Shown piece by piece: positions 28,439 to 38,851 of a DNA stretch of 64,000 nt. The stretch lies in assembly GCA_025961275.1 (NCBI GenBank), contig JAOQNJ010000001.1:2811353-2875352 (forward strand), given 5' to 3'. The notes under the pieces were generated by a model. It was not told where the DNA came from, made no database searches, and saw nothing but the letters and a program-made list of their open reading frames with translations. Origin of the DNA: Providencia alcalifaciens (GTDB taxonomy: Bacteria; Pseudomonadota; Gammaproteobacteria; Enterobacterales; Enterobacteriaceae). Numbering within the stretch: position 1 is the stretch's first letter; every line of letters starts with the position of its first letter. Position numbers and translations under genes: made by a program.

Positions 28439-29431
28439 ATGATAACAAAAACATCTTTGAAAGACTTAACCTGCGGTGTTGTACTTTACTCACATAACCA
28501 ATCAACAATGAGTACAGAGACATTTTGTGCAAAAGGAAGCGACCTTACTGGTCAGCCTCTCACCGTCGACACCCCATTACGGATCGCCAGCAATACGAAA
28601 ACCTTTACAGCTGCAGCGATACTAAGATTGTTAGAGATGGGAGAATTATCGCTCGATGATGCTATTTCACGACATATCGACCCCGAATTCAATCAACTAC
28701 TCAATGATCGTTATGCAACTGATACTATTACTATCAGAAACCTACTAAATCACAGTAGCGGGCTTTATGATCATGCCGATGAGCATTATTTAAAGGACGT
28801 TCTTACACGCCCTGATTACCAATGGAGCCGCCTCGAACAAGTTCAGCTATACGCACGCAAAAAATACCCTTTTGTGCCACCCTCGACGTCTTTTATCTAT
28901 TCCGATACTGGGTATATCTTGCTAGGTGATGTTATTGAACGCCTAACAGGAAAATCTTTAGGTCATGCCGTCCGGGAACTATTGAAATTTGATGAAATAG
29001 GACTTGCAACTGCCTATTGGGAATATTTAGAGCTGCCAACAACCAAAGCCCCACGAGCCCGTCAATACCTGAAAGAAATAGAAGGTACACATGTTCATGC
29101 ATCAATGGATGCCTATGGCGGTGGTGGACTCATCATGTCTTCACGACAAATGGCACAGTTCCTCGAGGCACTATTTAACGATCAGGTCTTTGAGCACACA
29201 GGGACGCTAGATACCATGCTAAGTGCAGGTAGTCATGTAGGCGGGCTAAATTATCGTCTGGGGATCATGTCGAGTGTAGTTAACGGAGTCACCTTATACT
29301 CACACCTTGGCTTTTGGGGATCAGTTGCTTATTACGTACCAGAAGCAAAAATAAGTGCAGCAGGTTTCGTTGATGATAAAGAGTCACGTGACAAATTAGT
29401 TCAATTCATTGAAGCGCTACTAACACAATAA
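28439..29431 (+). CDS. Beta-lactamase-family serine hydrolase (class C fold)
   Basis: 330 aa from ATG 28439. The SxxK motif is SNTK (Ser51, Lys54) in LRIASNTKTFTAA; the second motif reads YSD (154-156, usually YxN); the third is HLG in YSHLGFWGS. Sequence blocks LLNHSSGLYDH and YSDTGYILLG are typical of the PF00144 hydrolases (D-Ala-D-Ala carboxypeptidases, esterases, AmpC relatives). No signal peptide is visible, so it is probably cytosolic and not a resistance enzyme. The start region abuts repeat copy 4. Confidence 0.85.
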   Translation: MITKTSLKDLTCGVVLYSHNQSTMSTETFCAKGSDLTGQPLTVDTPLRIASNTKTFTAAAILRLLEMGELSLDDAISRHIDPEFNQLLNDRYATDTITIRNLLNHSSGLYDHADEHYLKDVLTRPDYQWSRLEQVQLYARKKYPFVPPSTSFIYSDTGYILLGDVIERLTGKSLGHAVRELLKFDEIGLATAYWEYLELPTTKAPRARQYLKEIEGTHVHASMDAYGGGGLIMSSRQMAQFLEALFNDQVFEHTGTLDTMLSAGSHVGGLNYRLGIMSSVVNGVTLYSHLGFWGSVAYYVPEAKISAAGFVDDKESRDKLVQFIEALLTQ

Positions 29432-29438
29432 TCCACAA

Positions 29439-29466
29439 ATTAGCCCCATTTTACAGGGGCTAATTA
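29439..29466. terminator. Bidirectional terminator between hydrolase gene and yhjJ
   Basis: AATTAGCCCC and GGGGCTAATT form a ten-base stem around an eight-base loop (ATTTTACA) between two convergent genes. Confidence 0.75.
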
Positions 29467-29473
29467 TCAATGA

Positions 29474-30961
29474 TTATTGCTCTACCTTTGGTGGTTCAAG
29501 TGTAATTCCCACTTCCGCAGGGGCTGATTCAGCTTGTGGCCACAACACTTTAGTAAACTTCTGGCGAATTTGTTCTGCATCCATTGATTGTTTTTCTTTT
29601 GGCTGAGTCAACACAAAAGCCGCTTCCTGAGACAGTAAACGTTGCACTTCCATATTGACTAGCTCAAGTGTCTGTCCCGCTAAAAAAGATTGTCTTAAAC
29701 GCTGATATTGCTCTGGTGCAATATCGACAACCCCATTTTGTTGCGAAATCAAACGTTGACCAACTAATACATCGGTACTAGTACGAGCATAAGCGGCAAA
29801 CAGTTGTGACAATTGACTTTGTTTCTCAGCAATCATCTCATCGAATAATTCTTGAGGAATACCATTTTGGTTAATCGCCGATAATTCATTGAGAACAATA
29901 TCAGTCACTGCCTGTATTTTTTCTGGTGAAGCGGTGACAGAAAGAATACAACTCGCTTTTTGATACTGCACTCGACAATCTAAGTTAGGCGTCACTTCAC
30001 CTTGGTTGAATTTTTGGCTAAACGCTTTTTGTAATGAACGATACACAGCCTCTCGGGCCAAATCGCTGCTCCAATAACGTAATAGCACAACAGAATCATT
30101 GATTGGCTGCCAATCAATATCCCAAATCAAAGATAGCGTATCTTTTGTTTGCTTAGCTTCAAGAATATCAATTGCTTGAGGCTTAACTTGAGATAAAACG
30201 GCCATTGAAACTGGCTCTGAACGACGCCCTTCTAATGAAGAGAAAGTTTGCGCGATGTAATCAGACAACATACGTGCATCAACATGACCGGCGACATACA
30301 GCGTCATCACATCGGGTGTGTACCATTTCTGATAAAAGGAATTCACACTCGCTAAGTCAACGTTGTCCTTAATTTTCTGACCAGGGTCATACCCTAACAT
30401 TGCCGTCCCTTTCAGACGTGCACGCCAAACTGGGTCACTGGCATCTAATGGTATCGTTGCTACCGGCGCATTTATCGCATTCAGCCCATTGCTGAGTGTC
30501 GTTTCTGTATAGTTTGCGCCTGCCGCAGATGTTGCCATCCAACCTAATGCTTGCTTGAGTAGTTCTGGTTTATTGTGCGGTAAGCTTAGGTTATAGATAG
30601 TGTAATCATACGAAACGACTGCAGGTGGCATAGGAATATCAGGATCAGTCGCTTGACGCCAAAAGTTTTGTAATGTCGCCGTTGGGAAGGCTTCTGTTTG
30701 ATGGAAAAGCGCCATTTTAGGGATCAAATAACTGTAGCCTTTTTCGCTGGCCTTCTCTGACAGTGATCCTGTTTTAATTGCCAATCTGAGTTGAATTCGG
30801 TCGTTTGGACGTTGTGGTGTCTGTAGCAGTTGCCAGCTAAAGCCGTTCTCAAGCTTCCCTTGCTGCCATGCTGGATCAGGCTGTAATGGCTCAGCACTGG
30901 CAAAACCAGCCACTGAGAGTAATACAACACCGAAGATATATTGAATTTTCAAACCCTGCAT
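29474..30961 (-). CDS. yhjJ: YhjJ, periplasmic M16-like protein without the zinc motif
   Basis: 495 aa (E. coli YhjJ 498). A signal peptide ends near GFASA-E (23). The mature part begins LQPDPAWQQGKLENG, nearly as in E. coli, and has two M16 peptidase-like halves (FYQKWYTPDVMTLYVAGHVD, DIAPEQYQRLRQSFL). The HxxEH zinc site of active M16 peptidases is replaced by a non-metal sequence (SYLIPKMALFHQ region), as in E. coli. It is therefore probably an inactive, structural or binding protein in the periplasm. In E. coli it lies near yhjK, and here too. Confidence 0.93.
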   Translation of the reverse strand: MQGLKIQYIFGVVLLSVAGFASAEPLQPDPAWQQGKLENGFSWQLLQTPQRPNDRIQLRLAIKTGSLSEKASEKGYSYLIPKMALFHQTEAFPTATLQNFWRQATDPDIPMPPAVVSYDYTIYNLSLPHNKPELLKQALGWMATSAAGANYTETTLSNGLNAINAPVATIPLDASDPVWRARLKGTAMLGYDPGQKIKDNVDLASVNSFYQKWYTPDVMTLYVAGHVDARMLSDYIAQTFSSLEGRRSEPVSMAVLSQVKPQAIDILEAKQTKDTLSLIWDIDWQPINDSVVLLRYWSSDLAREAVYRSLQKAFSQKFNQGEVTPNLDCRVQYQKASCILSVTASPEKIQAVTDIVLNELSAINQNGIPQELFDEMIAEKQSQLSQLFAAYARTSTDVLVGQRLISQQNGVVDIAPEQYQRLRQSFLAGQTLELVNMEVQRLLSQEAAFVLTQPKEKQSMDAEQIRQKFTKVLWPQAESAPAEVGITLEPPKVEQ

Positions 30962-31129
30962 GTAAACCCCTATGTATTTTCTATCCTTGTATTTAACCGC
31001 AAAAGTATGACTGATAAATTAACGAAAGCGTTAATTATAGGGTTAAACAATATGGCTTGGTCTCATTAAATACAAGTGACACCAACTATTACCGATATTA
31101 GACCACAAAGGTCACCACATGTTCATGAC

Positions 31130-31828
31130 TTAGTCTGAATTTTGTTTTTTTCTTTGGCGGTTATAGTTTTTTGCAAGTAACCCCAGTTCATCATCATTGT
31201 GATAATCTGAAACTTGGATGTCATGCTGATTATCCGTATCTTGTAATTCTAGTGCAATTTTACGTAACGGTCTGACTATCATCCGGCTCACACACCACGT
31301 CATTGCAATCGCGATGATTAATACTAACAGTAAATACGTTGTTGTCAGCAATGCCAGTGTATTAAAGGCAAAACGATAAACACGATTAGAATCAACTTGA
31401 AGCGTTAAAGACCCCTGTGGTTTGGCAGTCAATAACATATTACCATAAGCATATAAAGGTACCGTCAACTCAACAGGAATACCCGTAAATTTTACAGCCC
31501 ATTCAGGTATTGGTCGAGGTGTCGCATAATCTAAACTCATTACTGTGGCACCATCTACCGTTAAAATTGCCTTTCCCATGATGCCAGATGTTTTCAGGCT
31601 GACAAGTAACCTTTTAACTTCGTTCAAATCCGAGCTCAATAGCGAATCAGTTAATGGTTTTTGAATTTGTACAACAGCATTACTGAGCTGATCGAGATAA
31701 TCCTGTTTTCTCTGTTCAAGTAAATAACTAAACTGGATGGCCAAAAAAAGGGCAAGTGAAAGCAATGTGATCACAAAAAACACGATCATACTTTTTAATG
31801 TCAGTGAGCGTTGAACTCGGGTTTTCAT
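31130..31828 (-). pseudogene. hmsP: Truncated HmsP/PdeK: sensor and HAMP domains only
   Basis: 232 aa. RSLTLKSMIVFFVI starts a membrane helix (about 13-31), then a periplasmic GAPES3-type sensor ending near residue 155 (GSLTLQVDSNRVYRFAF), a second helix (about 160-183) and a HAMP region (IVRPLRKIALELQDTDNQHD). These match the N-terminus of HmsP/YhjK, a c-di-GMP phosphodiesterase of about 650 aa. The protein ends just after HAMP; GGDEF and EAL domains are absent, and the 168 bases to yhjJ hold no remnant. It keeps the yhjJ neighbourhood, so it is the same locus shortened. Either a relic or a bare sensor protein. Confidence 0.85.
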
Positions 31829-31887
31829 GTTAGTGAAATCTTCTTTATCTTACTGAAATTTTCTTTATCAGGTTTCTTTTTTGAATA

Positions 31888-32026
31888 TATACCCAAATGA
31901 CTCTAGTGGCATACAAGTAAACAACGCAGATAACCCGATGAGTATAAATAGTACTGCGATCGAGGTAACTGAGCGCTATATTGTATTAACAATACACACC
32001 AGACGACTTGATATATAACGGGTATA
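31888..32026. repeat. Intergenic palindromic repeat, copy 5
   Basis: 139 bases bounded by TATACCCAAATGACTCTAG and ACTTGATATATAACGGG plus TATA. It is in the 31829-32431 gap between hmsP and dppF. The rest of that gap (32027-32431) shows no gene, only AT-rich sequence. Confidence 0.75.
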
Positions 32027-32431
32027 AGCTGAGAGAGTGCCAGTATACTTTATTTTATCAATAAAGGAGTGGTTATTAATGCAAGTTTATGTAATTAGGA
32101 GAAGGATTAGCTAGGGGGCTATTGTTCTTTAAAGATCAATTTTCATTCGAATTGAAGACCTTTCTTAAGGTAGCAATAGGCAAGGCGAGAAGTTCGACAC
32201 TCAGTGAGCTGAGCAAAATCCTCTAAAAGTAGAATGAAATAAGTAAAACGTTCTTTAATCGAACCAAAAAGGCAATCTTCGCTCACCTTTTTTAGTGTTA
32301 AAAATTATTATTGTGGGTGATTAATGCAAAACTTAATTAATTTTATTATTTATCGCTCTTTTTATGCTGTAAAAACAATCAACAAAGTTCAACATCCTTA
32401 GAGCATATAACTGCACGCATATCTGTAAGAG

Positions 32432-32462
32432 AACGGCAGAAAGGAACTCATTTCTGCCGTTT
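32432..32462 (-). terminator. Hairpin downstream of dppF
   Basis: AACGGCAGAAA and TTTCTGCCGTT form an 11-base stem with an eight-base loop right after the dppF stop; the T-rich tail on the minus strand is short. Confidence 0.7.
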
Positions 32463-32470
32463 TAGGCAAT

Positions 32471-33475
32471 TTAACTCACAACCACCGTATTTTTTTCATC
32501 TTCATCAACGGCAAAACAAGCGACCAACTGGCCATCATACTCTTTTAAGGTCGGTTGAAATTGCGTGCATTGACCAAAAGCTCGGCGACAACGAGCAGCA
32601 AAAGCGCAGCCCGGAGGCGGATTCATCGGACTTGGTAGTTCCCCTGTTAGCTTGATCCGCTCACGTCGAGAGTCTGGGTTTAGCCTTGGTGTTGCTGATA
32701 GTAGAGCTTGCGTATAAGGATGCAGAGGATTATTAAAAATTTGCTCTTTGGTTCCTTTTTCTACGCAACGGCCCAAATACATCACCATCACTTCATCAGC
32801 AATGTGCTCAACCACAGATAAATCATGTGAGATAAACACATAGGAAAGCCCAAATTCCTGCTGCAAGTCCATCATCAAGTTAAGCACTTGGGCACGAACA
32901 GAAACATCTAGCGCAGAAACCGGCTCATCCGCCACCAGCACATCGGGATCAAGCATTAACCCACGCGCTATCGCAATACGTTGACGTTGCCCACCGGAAA
33001 ACATATGAGGATAACGACTGTAGTGTTCTGTTTTTAATCCAACTTTCGCCATCATCGATAATACCTTTTCTTTGCGTTGATCTTTTGTCAACTTGGTATT
33101 AATCGATAAAGGTTCTTCAAGTATCTGCCCAACTTTTTTACGTGGATTCAATGACCCATAAGGGTTTTGAAAAACAATCTGAATCTTCTGGCGGCGCAAT
33201 TGTTCTGCGGTTTTATCTCTCACCAGCAAGTTTTGATCTTGATAGTACAGCTCACCTTCTGTTGGGACCTCAATCATCGTCAACAAACGACCTAATGTTG
33301 ATTTACCACAGCCAGATTCACCCACAACCGCGAGGGTTTTACCCTTTTCTAACTCAAACGAGACACCATCCAGCGCTTTAACAATTTTATCTGGCGAAAA
33401 TATCCCCCCCTTCGCTGAATAATATTTCTTTAGGTTAATCGCCTGTAACAATGGCTTTTTTTGATTTTCACTCAT
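32471..33475 (-). CDS. dppF: Dipeptide ABC transporter ATP-binding subunit DppF
   Basis: 334 aa ATPase with Walker [14 protein letters not shown] (about 50-62), signature [13 protein letters not shown], Walker [13 protein letters not shown] and the H-loop ISHDLSVV. The C-terminal oligopeptide-type extension has the cysteine cluster [14 protein letters not shown]. DppD and DppF form the heterodimeric ATPase driving dipeptide (and in E. coli heme) import. Its start overlaps dppD by four bases; it is the last gene of the operon. Confidence 0.96.
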   Translation of the reverse strand: MSENQKKPLLQAINLKKYYSAKGGIFSPDKIVKALDGVSFELEKGKTLAVVGESGCGKSTLGRLLTMIEVPTEGELYYQDQNLLVRDKTAEQLRRQKIQIVFQNPYGSLNPRKKVGQILEEPLSINTKLTKDQRKEKVLSMMAKVGLKTEHYSRYPHMFSGGQRQRIAIARGLMLDPDVLVADEPVSALDVSVRAQVLNLMMDLQQEFGLSYVFISHDLSVVEHIADEVMVMYLGRCVEKGTKEQIFNNPLHPYTQALLSATPRLNPDSRRERIKLTGELPSPMNPPPGCAFAARCRRAFGQCTQFQPTLKEYDGQLVACFAVDEDEKNTVVVS

Positions 33476-34452
33476 AGTGTCGGCCTCCCCATATCATCCA
33501 GCGGCATATGGCATTTCACTTGTCTATCGCCGATAGGCAGCAACTCCGGTTCTTCTATACGGCAACGTTTTGTCGCATACGGGCAACGCGGATTGAGCAG
33601 GCAACCATTCGGACGGTCATATTTCCCCGGTACGACGCCAGGTAAAGAAGCCAGTCGCGATTTATTGGTTGCAAACTCAGGTAGTGCTCGTAATAACGCC
33701 TGTGTATAAGGATGACGTGGGTGCTTAAAGATATCAGATGCTTTTGCTGATTCGACGACTTGTCCTGCATACATAACAATAATGTGATGCGCAGCTTCTG
33801 CAACCAATGCAAGGTCATGTGTAATGAGTACCAGTGCCATATTTTCTTGCTGCTGTAATTCAAGTAGCAACTCAATTATTTGTGCTTGAATTGTCACATC
33901 GAGTGCCGTAGTAGGCTCATCGGCAATCAGTAATTTTGGTCGGCACGCGATCGCCATTGCAATCATCACTCGCTGACTCATCCCACCAGATAACTGGTGG
34001 GGATAAACATCAAGTCGTGATTTAGGATCAGGAATACCCACCATATCAAGTAGGTCAATAGCGCGCTGTTTACGAGTACTTTTACTTCCACCTTGATGCA
34101 CTTGCAATGCTTCCATGATCTGATAACCCACAGTAAAACAGGGGTTCAAGCTAGTCATGGGATCCTGGAATATCATCGCCACATCTGCCCCGACAATCTG
34201 TCGGCGCTCTTTTTCAGGCATTGAAAGTAAGTCTCGTCCATTAAATTGTAATGATTTCGCCATCACTTTACCGGGGTAGTCAATTAACCCCATAATCGCC
34301 AGTGAACTGACTGATTTTCCTGAACCGGACTCACCAACAATACCAACAACTTGACCTTTCTCAACGCTATAACTGATGCGGTCAACGGCTCGGAACGGGG
34401 CACCTTCATCACCGAAGTGCACCGAAAGTTGATCTACATTTAACAATGCCAT
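33472..34452 (-). CDS. dppD: Dipeptide ABC transporter ATP-binding subunit DppD
   Basis: 326 aa (E. coli 327). Walker [15 protein letters not shown] (near 37-50), signature [14 protein letters not shown], Walker [14 protein letters not shown]-loop [11 protein letters not shown], and a C-terminal cysteine cluster [13 protein letters not shown]. It pairs with DppF at the cytoplasmic face. It lies 12 bases after dppC and overlaps dppF. Confidence 0.96.
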   Translation of the reverse strand: MALLNVDQLSVHFGDEGAPFRAVDRISYSVEKGQVVGIVGESGSGKSVSSLAIMGLIDYPGKVMAKSLQFNGRDLLSMPEKERRQIVGADVAMIFQDPMTSLNPCFTVGYQIMEALQVHQGGSKSTRKQRAIDLLDMVGIPDPKSRLDVYPHQLSGGMSQRVMIAMAIACRPKLLIADEPTTALDVTIQAQIIELLLELQQQENMALVLITHDLALVAEAAHHIIVMYAGQVVESAKASDIFKHPRHPYTQALLRALPEFATNKSRLASLPGVVPGKYDRPNGCLLNPRCPYATKRCRIEEPELLPIGDRQVKCHMPLDDMGRPTL

Positions 34453-34464
34453 TAGATTACCTCA

Positions 34465-35367
34465 TCACTGCTTGAGTTTTGGATCAAATGCATCGCGTAA
34501 CCCATCACCCATCAGGTTAAACGCTAATACAGTCAATAAGATTGCTAACCCTGGGAAGGTCACGACCCACCATGCACTCTGAGCAAATTGCAGCACATCA
34601 GAAAGCATTGTACCCCACTCAGGAGTAGGCGGCTGAGCACCCATACCAAGGAAACCCAAAGCAGCCATATCTAAAATGGCATTGGAAAAACCTAACGATG
34701 CTTGAACAATCAACGGTGCCATACAGTTAGGTAAAATATTCAAAAACATCTGGCGAGTAGCACTTGCGCCTGCAACACGTGAAGCCGTAACATAATCACG
34801 ATTCACTTCAACCAAAACGGCTGCCCGCGTGAGTCGAATATAATGTGGTAATGCAACAAAAGTCAGTGCAATAGACGCATTGACGATGGAGGGGCCAAAA
34901 ATGGCAACCAGTACTAAGGCCAGCAATAGACTTGGCAGTGCTAACATGATGTCGACCAAACGCATCATGATTGCATCGACCACCCCCCCAAAGTAGCCAG
35001 CTATAACACCGAGAGTGACCCCCATCATCAATGAGAGCACCACAACCAAACAGCCCACTAACAGAGATAAACGAGCGCCATACATCAAACGCGATAGTAG
35101 GTCACGGCCTACATCGTCCGTCCCTAGGATAAACTGCCAGCTCCCACCATGTTCCCATACTGGTGGGACTAATAGGAAATCACGAAACTGTTCATCAGGT
35201 GCATGTGGTGCCAATAGCCCAGCAAAAATAGCAATTAACACCATCAAGATGATGTATACCATCCCAATAACAGCACCTTTGTTACGTTTAAAGTAATACC
35301 AAAATTCTTGAAGTGGCGTCATCGGCTTCGGGGCGCTGACAACCGTTGACTCAGTAGATTGAGACAT
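34465..35367 (-). CDS. dppC: Dipeptide ABC transporter permease DppC
   Basis: 300 aa (E. coli 300) with one N-terminal helix (residues about 31-53), the DppC/OppC-type N-terminal domain, then five further membrane helices. The permease EAA-like coupling loop is VNRDYVTASRVAGASATRQM. Forms the membrane channel with DppB. Located 11 bases after dppB. Confidence 0.95.
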   Translation of the reverse strand: MSQSTESTVVSAPKPMTPLQEFWYYFKRNKGAVIGMVYIILMVLIAIFAGLLAPHAPDEQFRDFLLVPPVWEHGGSWQFILGTDDVGRDLLSRLMYGARLSLLVGCLVVVLSLMMGVTLGVIAGYFGGVVDAIMMRLVDIMLALPSLLLALVLVAIFGPSIVNASIALTFVALPHYIRLTRAAVLVEVNRDYVTASRVAGASATRQMFLNILPNCMAPLIVQASLGFSNAILDMAALGFLGMGAQPPTPEWGTMLSDVLQFAQSAWWVVTFPGLAILLTVLAFNLMGDGLRDAFDPKLKQ

Positions 35368-35378
35368 TTTAGCGCTCC

Positions 35379-36398
35379 TTATTTCTTATATCGAATGCGA
35401 GGGTTAACAATGCCATACAAGACATCAACCACGAGGTTTACAAAAATGATCAATGTCGCGACTAGCAATACTCCCCCTTGAACAACAGGGTAATCACGAC
35501 GCTGCAACCCTTCAATTAACCAACGTCCCAAACCTGGCCAAGAGAAAATAGTTTCCGTTAGAATTGCACCTGCAAGCATGACACCTACCTGTAGGCCGAT
35601 AACTGTTACAACGGGCAGCATCGCATTACGCAGTGCGTGGATCAGAATAACTCGTGCACGGCTGACCCCTTTGGCTCTCGCCGTACGGATATAGTCTTCA
35701 CCGAGGACTTCTAACATCGCTGAACGCGTCATACGCACAATAACGGCGAGAGGTATCGTTCCGAGTACAATCGATGGCAAGATTAAATGCTCCACTGCAT
35801 CGATAAAGTTGCCATCATCCCCCCAAATTAGGGTATCAATTAACATAAATCCGGTAAGTGGATAAGAGTCGTCAAGAAAAACACTATCGCTAACGCGCCC
35901 TGACACAGGTGTTAAATCCCATTGGACCGACACCAACATGATAAGCATGATCCCCCACCAAAAAATTGGCATTGAATAGCCAGTCAGTGACAAACTAATT
36001 GATGCATGATCAAAAATAGAGCCACGTTTAACCGCAGCAAGCACTCCAACCGGAATTCCCACAGAAACAGCAAAAATCATGGCGCAGGTAGCCAGTTCCA
36101 TGGTTGCTTTAAAGCGAGGGAAAAACTCATCCCAAACCGCAATGCGGCTTTTCAATGAAATCCCTAAATCCCCGTGGAATATACCGTTGACATAATGAAG
36201 ATATTGTTTCCAAAGCGGCTGATCTAAACCCAATTCAGCCATTAAATAGGCATGCCTTTCAGGCGATAAGCCTCTTTCCCCTGCCATAATCATCACCGGA
36301 TCACCTGGGATCATATGGACAAAAGCGAAAGTCAGTAATGTGATACCGATAAACGTCGGGATAACTAGCCCCAAGCGCCGTAGGATAAATTGCAACAT
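35379..36398 (-). CDS. dppB: Dipeptide ABC transporter permease DppB
   Basis: 339 aa (E. coli 339). It starts MLQFILRRLGLVIPTFIGIT, the standard DppB/OppB first helix, followed by the family motif IPGDPV and five more helices. The coupling loop is LGEDYIRTARAKGVSRARVI. It follows dppA after a hairpin, so it is expressed at a lower level than the binding protein if the E. coli pattern holds. Confidence 0.96.
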   Translation of the reverse strand: MLQFILRRLGLVIPTFIGITLLTFAFVHMIPGDPVMIMAGERGLSPERHAYLMAELGLDQPLWKQYLHYVNGIFHGDLGISLKSRIAVWDEFFPRFKATMELATCAMIFAVSVGIPVGVLAAVKRGSIFDHASISLSLTGYSMPIFWWGIMLIMLVSVQWDLTPVSGRVSDSVFLDDSYPLTGFMLIDTLIWGDDGNFIDAVEHLILPSIVLGTIPLAVIVRMTRSAMLEVLGEDYIRTARAKGVSRARVILIHALRNAMLPVVTVIGLQVGVMLAGAILTETIFSWPGLGRWLIEGLQRRDYPVVQGGVLLVATLIIFVNLVVDVLYGIVNPRIRYKK

Positions 36399-36526
36399 AC
36401 CCGAAATCTCTTTAATAATGCCTTTGACGGTTCTAAGTCCGTTTGGCTAACCAGAAGAAAAAATATTCTTCCGTATGCTCACAAAGAACTGATTTTTCTG
36501 TTTCTCTGAAGCTCAGAGGCGAAAAC

Positions 36527-36557
36527 GCCCTTCGCAATCAAAGTGATGGCGAAGGGC
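36527..36557 (-). terminator. Hairpin between dppA and dppB (partial terminator)
   Basis: GCCCTTCGC and GCGAAGGGC form a nine-base GC-rich stem about 20 bases after the dppA stop, followed on the minus strand by TTTTC. Such a structure usually stabilises or limits read-through from the abundant binding-protein mRNA to the permease genes. Confidence 0.7.
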
Positions 36558-36575
36558 TGTACAAATTAAAAACGA

Positions 36576-38186
36576 TTATTTTTCAATATCGACGTTTTCA
36601 AAGTGGTGCTTGCCGAGTGGATCGACAACATAGCCCTTAACTTCTTTACGTACAGGTTCAAATACTGTTGAATGTGCAATGATTAATGCAGGCGCTTGGT
36701 CATGCATCACAACTTGCGCTTGTTTATAGAGATCGACACGCTTGTCATGGTCAGCCGTCATACGAGCAGGTTGGATCAAGTCTTCAAATCCTTGATAGCA
36801 CCATTTTGAATAGTTAGATCCTTGTTTTTTCGCTGCACAGCTAAACAGTGTTGCGAAGAAGTTGTCTGGGTCCCCATTGTCACCCGTCCAACCCATCATG
36901 ACCGTTTGTGGTTCACCATCTTTGGCGCGTTTCAGATATTCGCCCCACTCATAACTAACCACTTTCGATTTAACACCAATTTTTGCCCAGTCAGCTTGGA
37001 TCATTTCAGCCATTCTGCGTGCATTTGGGTTATATGGACGCTGTACTGGCATCGCCCATAAATCGATTTCAAAACCATCTGGGAAGCCCGCTTCAGCCAA
37101 TAATGCTTTGGCCTTTTCAGGATTATATTCGTAATCCTTCACATCATCGTTGTAACTCCACATTGTTGGTGGAATTAAGTTTTTCGCTTTTTGTCCTGCA
37201 CCTTGATAAACCGCCTCAATAATCGAATCTTTATTCACAGCCATCGATAGTGCCTGACGAACTTTTTGGTTATCTAGCGGCTTTTTCTCAACGTTAAAGG
37301 AAAGGTACCCAACGTTCAGACCAGGCTGCTCCATTAACGTAATATTTTTATCTTGTCTCATGCGCTCCAAATCTGCCGGATTCGGGAATGGCATCACTTG
37401 GCACTCATTCTTTTGCAATTTCGCATAACGAACAGATGCATCAGGTGTAATAGAGAAGACTAAACGATCAATTTTAGGCTTGCTGCCCCAGTACTCATTG
37501 TTCGCTTTATACAGAATACGGGAGTCTTTTTGATACTGTTGTAACTCGAATGGGCCTGTTCCGATAGGATTCAAGTCAACTTTTTGTGGTGTACCAGCAG
37601 CAAGCATTTGGTCTGCATATTCAGCCGATAAAATTGATGCGAAGTCCATTGCCATATTCGCTATAAATGGCGATTCAGGACGAGTGAGTGTGAAACGAAC
37701 AGTGTTATCATCAACTTTTTCAATTTTATCGATGATTTTATCCATGTCCATTCCCATAAAGTATTCATAGCTGCCGCCTGACACTTTGTGATATGGGTGA
37801 TTAGGATCTTTTTGACGCATAAAAGTATAGATTATATCGTCTGCATTAAAGTCGCGGCTTGGCTTAAAGTCTTTGTTTGAATGCCATTTAACGCCTTTAC
37901 GCAAATGGAAGGTATATACTTTGCCATCATCGCTCACATCCCAGCTTTCTGCTAAGCCTGGTTGAACTTCAGTTGTGCCTAATTTAAATTCAACTAAACG
38001 GTTATATAACGGGATTGAGCTGGCATCAAATGTTGTGCCTGACGTAAATAATTGAGGGTTAAAACCTTCTGGAGAACCTTCTGAACAATAGACCAATGTT
38101 TTTGCGTGCACTGATGCAGAAACTGCGAGGGCTGCGAGTGTTAATCCAACGGTTAATAGACCTGTCTTTTTAAGAGAGAGCGTCAT
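36576..38186 (-). CDS. dppA: Dipeptide-binding periplasmic protein DppA
   Basis: 536 aa (E. coli 535) with a signal peptide cleaved after SVHA (about 28), giving mature [19 protein letters not shown] as in E. coli. It is the SBP class C receptor that captures dipeptides (and heme, ALA) for DppBCDF. The two cysteine-containing conserved regions (VYCSEGS and [16 protein letters not shown]) are present. The first gene of the operon; its promoter lies in 38187-38700. Confidence 0.97.
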   Translation of the reverse strand: MTLSLKKTGLLTVGLTLAALAVSASVHAKTLVYCSEGSPEGFNPQLFTSGTTFDASSIPLYNRLVEFKLGTTEVQPGLAESWDVSDDGKVYTFHLRKGVKWHSNKDFKPSRDFNADDIIYTFMRQKDPNHPYHKVSGGSYEYFMGMDMDKIIDKIEKVDDNTVRFTLTRPESPFIANMAMDFASILSAEYADQMLAAGTPQKVDLNPIGTGPFELQQYQKDSRILYKANNEYWGSKPKIDRLVFSITPDASVRYAKLQKNECQVMPFPNPADLERMRQDKNITLMEQPGLNVGYLSFNVEKKPLDNQKVRQALSMAVNKDSIIEAVYQGAGQKAKNLIPPTMWSYNDDVKDYEYNPEKAKALLAEAGFPDGFEIDLWAMPVQRPYNPNARRMAEMIQADWAKIGVKSKVVSYEWGEYLKRAKDGEPQTVMMGWTGDNGDPDNFFATLFSCAAKKQGSNYSKWCYQGFEDLIQPARMTADHDKRVDLYKQAQVVMHDQAPALIIAHSTVFEPVRKEVKGYVVDPLGKHHFENVDIEK

Positions 38187-38705
38187 CTGTATGCTCCTGT
38201 GGCGTTCATGTTATGTTTGCTTGATACCCAAACCCATCATTGAAAGTGACAGATACGGGATCTGTATTTTTTGTTATTCACTGTGCAATTAATCAACTGT
38301 CATCAACTTCGTCAATAGCACATTGCATTACTAACACCACTAACACTTAACATATTAGAAACATATTTAGATGAAATGCAGGTTATTATATAGACCAAAA
38401 TTACTTACTGTAGAGGTAATAACCATAAAAACAGTATTGAATAGTATTTTATCGCTAGGATATTTATTTTTATATTTGTGATTAAGTGCTGAATTACTGA
38501 ACGAAAATAGTGCAACACCTTAGAGAGATCGGTATAAAATTCTGAAGAGCTTCGAACTTAAAATCATTTTAGCATGTTATCATTCTGTTTGTTTTTTATT
38601 CAGATAAAAATATTTATCTACCAAAATATTAACAATTGATAGGCTAGTTAATAACTTCAACAAATATATTATTTACTTGATTTCGTTCTAGCCAAGTTTC
38701 AGTAC
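38187..38705. other. dpp promoter region
   Basis: Over 500 bases of AT-rich sequence upstream of dppA without a gene. I see no clear CRP or other operator. The dpp promoter must lie within the first few hundred bases. The far part approaches a decayed repeat copy at 38706. Confidence 0.45.
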
Positions 38706-38829
38706 ATCTCCAAAATAATTCTAATTACTTGCCAGCATGGAGAAAAGATAACTCAATGAATATAAACAAACGATAAGATTCGGATAATTGAGTAAATACA
38801 ATAGCAAATCAAAGAACTATGAGTATAGA
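38706..38829. repeat. Decayed palindromic repeat, copy 6
   Basis: Left arm ATCTCCAAAATAATTCTAAT is clear; the inner part and right arm (ending GAGTATAGAC) have diverged. Located downstream of the TpsB gene. Confidence 0.5.
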
Positions 38830-38851
38830 CAAATAAGAATTAGTTTAAACA

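Noticed and set aside
36443-36640. A 65-codon plus-strand frame between dppB and dppA
   Set aside because: It covers the intercistronic hairpin and the antisense of the dppA 3' end, so it is a chance frame.
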